A DNA stretch of 64,000 bases. Origin: Cyathus striatus. Lineage: Eukaryota > Basidiomycota > Agaricomycetes > Agaricales > Nidulariaceae. This document shows positions 53,975 through 64,000 of this stretch, in pieces. Position 1 is the first letter of the stretch, and the number at the start of each line of letters is the position of its first letter. The translations under genes and the position numbers were made by a program. Location of the stretch: assembly GCA_025738555.1 (NCBI GenBank), contig JAOVFP010000009.1:620001-684000 (forward strand), read 5' to 3'. Below the pieces are notes generated by a model. It had not been told where the DNA came from. It searched no databases and saw only the letters and a list, made by a program, of their open reading frames with translations.

Positions 53975-55914
53975 ATGCCTCAGATCATTCCGCATCCCAT
54001 CCCGGATATTGCTGAGACGTAAGTAGCTTATTATGAACCCTTCGCCATGATTACAGTTATTAATGTTTACTTTCCAGCACCCAAACGAATGTATGCTGCA
54101 GCATTAATAGTGAGAGGCTTGAATAACACATAGATCACAGTATGTTGGCTTTGCGAGTTTCATGATCCTGATATGGGACCATGTTGACACGTTTACGGAT
54201 GAGGTGAGTCTTGTTGTAATGCTCCTAATGCAGTGTATAAATGGTATCTCAGGTTGAATTCATATGGAAAGGAAAGAAAGGTCCTTGTAAGTGGATGGGT
54301 GCATTCAGCCGATACAGCTAATTTACGCATGTTACAAGTCGTGTATCTATTCTTCTTGGTATGTTCCTGACTTTCCTTTTCAGTGCAAATGAAGGACGCT
54401 AACGGGGAGTAGAATCGATATATAACACCTCTTGGGTTCATCCTCAATCTTTTCGGTATGTCGTCTGAAAGTCTACGCCAAGGGGCTTCTCATTCCGTAC
54501 AAATTGTAGCCTATCTTTCTCCTGTATGGACATACGAGGCGAGTAACTTTTAGGCCTACCAACAATCATGTACCCATTCATGTACTTACGCGCATTCAAT
54601 TTTTAGCGGTATGCTTAAATGTTATCCTAACCTATGAACGAATCTTTACGTCTTATTCTTATTCGTGCTCGTAGATGTGCAATGTTCGTCAAATACGAAG
54701 GGTGCACCGTTGCCCTTGCGGTAGAAGTTGTCGGTCTTATGATGCTTTTACGGATCAGAGCCCTATATACCAAGCATAAGTGGATAACGTGGGGGCTTGG
54801 CTTTTTGCTTGTCTGCGAGACGGCTATGAACGTGTGGTTAATTAGCAATGGTGAACGTAAGTCACAATCATCTTGCTGAATAGAAGAAGGAAAATCATCC
54901 ACATTGGGTTTTAAATAGCGGTGATTCATAATCCCAGTTCTGGAATTCATGGTGGGCGCTTCTATCAGTTTATGGGAGCTGATTGCTGACCGTCTAGCAT
55001 CAGCTTGCAGTATGGTTTTTGATCCTTCAATGTGAGATTTTAAACTTTAAGGGATCTTCCTCTTATACCCTACCTACAGTAGCGGGGCTGCATCCGCCTC
55101 TGCATGGATGCCATTGCTATACGATAGTATTATATTTGGCTTAACATTATATCGCACTGTCCCGCCAATCCGCCGTAAAGAGGCAAGCTATATCATCAAG
55201 AGACTACTGGAAGATGGACTTCTGTACTACAGGTATTTGGATATGCCTTTTTATAATGCATGCGTTATACTTCATATATATATACAGCGTCATTTTCTCT
55301 GTCACTCTAGTCTTAACTATTATGATAATTGCTGCACCCCCGGGCACTAAGAATATATGCGCACAGTACGTTCCTTCTTTAGTCTTGTAACACATATGTT
55401 AATCAAACAAGCAATTAGATTGGAACAACTGTAAGTTTATATATATATCTCAAGTCCGGTTTAACCATGAGATCTTGATGTCTTTTACAATTTAGGATCA
55501 CAGTGAGTTTTCCGTTATCTCGTTATAACTTATAATCATGATTCATTCCCGAAAAAGGTGGCAATGATGTCCCGCATAACCCTGAACTTGAAGAAAGCAG
55601 GTAAAAGTTCAAGAGATTTGTCGCTGGCTCCCAGGTCTATGCTGTTCGATCGAAAGCGGAAGCGCCATCAAAGCGACATTATCACCAGGTTTTGGGAACA
55701 CACATCTTTCTTTAACCACAGCAGCGTTTTACATTCCGAAGGCGGAATAGTGTTCGCTGAACCATTCCCATCGGTGCCACCTACACCTGGGACACCAAAC
55801 ATGACGAACATGTCGGTAGGTGTACCCTTCAGGGAAGATTATGAATTGCAACCGATTCAGAGGCCCCGCCCTATTCTCATGACTGATTCAACTTTTGGCC
55901 CAGACAGAGTATAA
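53975..55914 (+). CDS. DUF6533 integral membrane protein, 367 aa, 16 exons
   Basis: The start is ATG 53975 (MPQIIPHPIPDIAET). My exon model is 53975-54018, 54078-54090, 54141-54203, 54253-54286, 54339-54358, 54413-54455, 54510-54538, 54607-54608, 54675-54856, 54919-54951, 54998-55031, 55080-55232, 55288-55365, 55419-55430, 55496-55502 and 55558-55914. It sums to 1104 nt. The first part has the DUF6533 pattern (YVGFASFMILIWDHVDTFTD, VEFIWKG, NRYITPLGFILNLFAYLSP). Several hydrophobic helices follow (VALAVEVVGLMMLLRIRALY, WMPLLYDSIIFGLTLYRTV, VIFSVTLVLTIMIIAAPPG), then a hydrophilic tail. These proteins are abundant in Agaricomycetes and their function is unknown. The 2-nt exon at 54607-54608 and a GC donor at 54539 are needed to keep the ER-CAMF junction, so that joint is uncertain. 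Confidence 0.8.
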
Positions 55915-56129
55915 TTAATTACCAATAATATTACAAGTCAATTGCGATTTCGCACGTAATACTAATTGATTAACGCTACATGTAGTAATGATAAGGAATG
56001 GAATTTGAATAACTCGCGATGAAAGGGTATTGAGGTATATCAGAAGCGACACGAGCAAGCACAGATACACGAATAAAGCAACAGAGAATGGTGATAACCA
56101 CAGCTTAAGAATGTAATACAATTAAGCTA
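55915..56129. other. Convergent 3' spacer between DUF6533 gene and SMC3
   Basis: This is a 215-bp spacer between two converging stop codons. No terminator-specific signal stands out. Confidence 0.5.
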
Positions 56130-60605
<4,476 letters not shown>

Positions 60606-60727
60606 CTAACTAAATCCTCTGGTGTCAAGTATGGCGTTACGACGAAATATGGGGAAGCTGATGGGGAAGGGCGCGTTTGGTGTTATTGACTCTAAGGGGG
60701 TGCTGAGCGTGGTGGACCAGGACAAGA

Positions 60728-60791
60728 GACAACTTGCGTGACAATGTCACAGACGCGTTCTTTCATCACGGTCACGCGCCAATCTTTAAAT
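60728..60791. promoter_or_regulatory. Promoter module upstream of SMC3, with ACGCGT box
   Basis: It lies 158-221 bp upstream of the SMC3 ATG. It contains the near-palindrome GTGACAATGTCAC, a perfect MluI cell-cycle box ACGCGT, a second ACGCG core (CACGCGCC) and a CCAAT box. In yeasts, MBF acts at ACGCGT in S-phase genes including cohesin genes. The role here is inferred. A 63-of-64 identical copy lies at 62178-62241. Confidence 0.55.
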
Positions 60792-62177
60792 CACCTTGCT
60801 TGCAAGGTATTCTGTCCGGGTTAAAATAGGTTGCACTTTTCGACCTTCACGTGCATTCTCCCACGGTCACATTGCTCTCACTCGGCTCTCTTCTCAACGG
60901 AACGTTGTAAGTTTATCTGTTTCATTCTCTCTGATGCATTCTCCTCTCCCTTCTCTCGTTTAATCCCTCCGTCGATTGTGGTACATACCGCTGCGAAAAA
61001 TCTATATCTGCGACACGAAACCCGATACCTGGAGGCTGGTAGGTTTTGACGTGTTGCGTGGCCTGGCAAGGTTGTTCTATGTGACTAGCGCTTCGATGAC
61101 AGGATATTGGGATCCGGTTTCTGCTACGTGGTGAAACTATCGCTTGTGGTCTTTGTTTGTCGAGCTGGGGCCTGTCGGGATCGTTGTACTCGTGTAAGGG
61201 TGGGATGTCGTATTTCTTTGTTCGAGTCACTGTGTGCTCCCTCTGTCCGTTCTCCCTTGCCTCAAATCCTCTCTCACCATTGTTAATCTCAACCCCCTTA
61301 TGATGTGGTACTTCTATTTCTTGTTGTGATATGGCACTCGGTATCAGTTCAAGAGGGAAGGTCTAGAGACTATCATGGGTATGCCATGTGTCTTTGTCTG
61401 GTAACGTTCTGACCTATAGGTGTCATAGGCTATGTATCCATAAAACCTTTTGCAACACACTACCACAGCATAATAAAAAATGTTGACTAGATCCAGTCTC
61501 TCGTCACCTCTAAAATCTATAAGGACAAAATTGGATTCCTTGTAGGCACGAGTGACAAACCTCGCCTCAAAATCTATCATAAACTCCTTCAGGTATGAAT
61601 TTAAATCCATCTTACTCAATATTAATATTCTCGTTCATTTATAACTGCAGCTAGTCCCAATATTTAATGTCAATGTGATTCCAACAAACATACTTAGTTC
61701 GTTGCTGTTACCTCCAGCTCGACAGCATTCTTACAAATTTCCCAAGACTGGTCTACCATCCCAAATCGGCCAACTTGTTCCAGAACTGTAGCCGACTCGC
61801 TCACTACTTTATCTGACACCCATCAAATCATCTGCCCTCCATCATATGATATGCATGGCTACCTAATCCGACTGCAAATGTATCAAGACTGTCTCCTCGA
61901 TGCAATGGTTGAAATCATGTTTGAACTTATCGTCCTTTACGAGGAGACCATTTGAACCGACCTCGTATTCATTACATGGTACATTTACTCGCAATACATA
62001 CCATTCCTCCACCTCGTCGCAAGGTCACTCCTCATGAGGTAAACGTATTACATAAATTAGACGCTCTAGTAGGTTTCCGCTTAAGCACACATAGACGTAC
62101 CACATATTAATTTTTGTTTTTAACAAATTAATCAACATGATTATTTTTTCCTAACAAATGCAAGCAAGGTTTTCATT
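60792..62177. other. Intergenic region between SMC3 and MFS gene
   Basis: No confident gene is present. The plus-strand frame at 60831-61049 and the minus-strand frame at 61344-61619 (MSKMDLNSYLKEFMIDFEAR) have no recognised domain. The second has gene-like length but no family match that I know. Confidence 0.4.
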
Positions 62178-62241
62178 GACAACGTGCGTGACAATGTCAC
62201 AGACGCGTTCTTTCATCACGGTCACGCGCCAATCTTTAAAT
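62178..62241. repeat. Second copy of the SMC3 upstream module
   Basis: This is identical to 60728-60791 except for one base (GACAACG against GACAACT), in direct orientation and 1450 bp away. It lies about 205 bp beyond the 3' end of the MFS gene. Confidence 0.85.
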
Positions 62242-62446
62242 GAGTGCGGCGCGTGTTATTGTTGATCACGACTCTCAATGAAGAACAATTCCAATTACTT
62301 ATGCATACTTATGCCTAACTTATGCTACGTGTAAGGGATGTAGTTCGATCACTTAGGCAACATCATAATAATATCATATTATTATTATCTCGCTTGACGC
62401 CTGCCCAGTGTCTACTACATACTAAGACAGCCTGTGATTTAATAAA

Positions 62447-64000
62447 TCACGTCGTCTGTTTTACTCCCTTGACATTAAGAGTCACAGCGGCCTCCCTCCA
62501 ACTTCTTCCTTTCAAATAAACCAATAAAGTAAGCAATTCGCAAACCACCATCAACCCAGCCCAGACGGAATATGTGACCCCTATTTCATATTATTCGAAA
62601 GATTAGCACATTCGTCTAAAGCGGCTACTAACATGTAAACACTTACCATCTCCGAGACTCTGCAAATAGATCACTTTAATTAAGCGCACCAATACGATAT
62701 ATAATAGAATACAATATTACCTGAAGGGGTACCACCGTTTCTGTTGCTATAAACGAAAACACTCCTCGAATGGCGCTGTTAGTTGCAGTAGCGCTTGATG
62801 ACCGTCCAACGTTGGAATCGATAATGTATGTCAGCAAACTATTGTACATCCATCTAAAAATAATGTGAGCATACACCTATAACAGAAGATGCTGAGAAAT
62901 AATTACGTTGTGCAGCATCCGCAAGCAAAGAGTATAACAGCTAACGCGGCAACGTGAACGTGTGCGTGCGAAAGCCATCCAAGCGCAAGAATAAATGGCG
63001 GAAGAAATAATCCACCGTATACAGAATTCTTGAGACGCAATTCAGCATAAACTTCTCCATGTAGTGCTTTCATCCTTGCATATTGGCGATCAGACCACCA
63101 GCCAGTGATAAAGCTGCTGACTACGCAACCTGTCATAAATAAAAATGCTTCTTAAGTAGCTTTCCGACATTATCAGTGCATAAAAACAACGAACCACTAC
63201 CGTATGAAAGATTAACAAGACCAATCTTTAGTGGATCGAAGTTATATTTTAATGCCAATGTTCGCGAAGAGGTGTACCCTATAATAAATCCAAAGGCAGC
63301 GATGAGAGCTAAGTTTCATGCATTTCAGTCATCGTATCTGAATTAAACAAAAGGCCATACACATTCATGCTTACCAGACGCAAACAAAATAACTAAATTA
63401 TGTCTTTGTTTCACAACTCCTAAGATTGGTTTGATAGGATTTACATCTTTGAGAGAAATTTTTACATCTGCGAATGGCGACTCGGATGGACTTATTTGCT
63501 TTTCGACATCTTCACTGTGCTGAATATTCGCCTTTTCGATTTGTTTTTCTTCGGCGAGATGACTTTGCAGTTTTATTAACCTTTTTGCAACGACGTCGCG
63601 ATAGACCAAGCTCCGTTCCTTCCTAAAGGTGTCTCGAAAGAAAAACACAATTACAACAACGGTTACACCGCTGATTATGGTTAAAAACCAGAAAATTGAC
63701 CGCCATCCAAGTAACGACGTTAAGACTCCACCAAAAATAGGTCCTAGAGCCTAATAATAGTGTAAGTGAAATATTTCTTTAAGTACTTAAGTCACTGGAC
63801 TTACAGGTCCAAGAAGAGGAGCGGATATATATATGCTCATCTGTAATATTCCCTCTCAGCCTTTCATTTAGTAGAACCTGTAGGAATGCAATACTCACCT
63901 TGGATCCACGTTCCTCACGGTCAAACATATCGGCCAGCGTTGCTGAGCCTAATGAACTAACTGCGCTTGATCTATATATTATGATATAAGGATCCGTAAT
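62447..64000 (-). CDS. Major facilitator superfamily transporter, 3' part
   Basis: The gene runs off the window at 64000, so the N-terminus is missing. Minus-strand exons read SSLGSATLADMFDREERGSK, then MSIYISAPLLGP, then ALGPIFGGVLTSLLGWRSIF, the motif typical of DHA1-type drug:H+ antiporters. A helix follows (FWFLTIISGVTVVVIVFFF), then a long cytoplasmic loop (KERSLVYRDVVAK ... PFADVKISLKD). The second half includes GCVVSSFITGWWSDRQYARM, NSVYGGLFLPPFILALGWLS and VAALAVILFACGC. The last exons join PLQ to SLGDG to VTYSVWAGLMVVCELLTLLV, ending GVKQTT at stop 62447. Substrate cannot be told. At least eight exons are within the window. Confidence 0.9.

Noticed and set aside
60831..61049. Short plus-strand ORF upstream of SMC3
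   Set aside because: It has no recognisable domain and overlaps another short frame on the opposite strand.

Overview
The window looks like nuclear DNA of an Agaricomycete (Basidiomycota). The genes on the right carry many 45-60 bp GT-AG introns. They include a DUF6533 membrane protein and an MSB2-like signalling mucin. The transposons on the left (a chromovirus, Ty1/copia pieces, a Helitron helicase and an HDESTF-type DDE transposase) are families common in mushroom genomes. This assignment is by recognition only; no search was run.

Region 1 (1 to about 43.9 kb) is a nested transposon and satellite landscape with no intact host gene. It is strongly depleted in CG dinucleotides. It contains: (a) at least twelve full or partial copies of a roughly 300-350 bp copia LTR (family C here), six with perfect 5-bp target-site duplications (TSDs); (b) a smaller LTR family D; (c) two families of terminal-repeat retrotransposons in miniature (TRIMs A and B), each with a tRNA-like Pol III unit inside its LTR and the copia-type half-tRNA(iMet) primer-binding site after it; (d) an inferred hAT-like family of non-autonomous elements with 8-bp TSDs whose interiors are minisatellite arrays; (e) wrecks of a gypsy integrase, a copia gag, a DDE transposase and a Helitron helicase, several of whose frames resume across the insertions; (f) a full-length 10.56-kb chromovirus (30640-41202) with 664-bp LTRs and a perfect TSD, a possible Tf1-like self-priming signal, and an antisense, spliced zinc-cluster gene between pol and the 3' LTR.

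Region 2 (44-64 kb) is ordinary genic DNA. In order it holds an MSB2/HKR1-like mucin (-), ribosomal protein uL23/RPL25 (-), about 4.6 kb without a recognisable gene, a 16-exon DUF6533 membrane protein (+), cohesin subunit SMC3 (-), and the 3' part of an MFS transporter (-). A 64-bp module with an ACGCGT box lies upstream of SMC3 and is repeated about 1.45 kb away.

The most unusual material is the set of tRNA-bearing miniature LTR elements, the satellite-carrying hAT-like elements, and the antisense gene inside the chromovirus.
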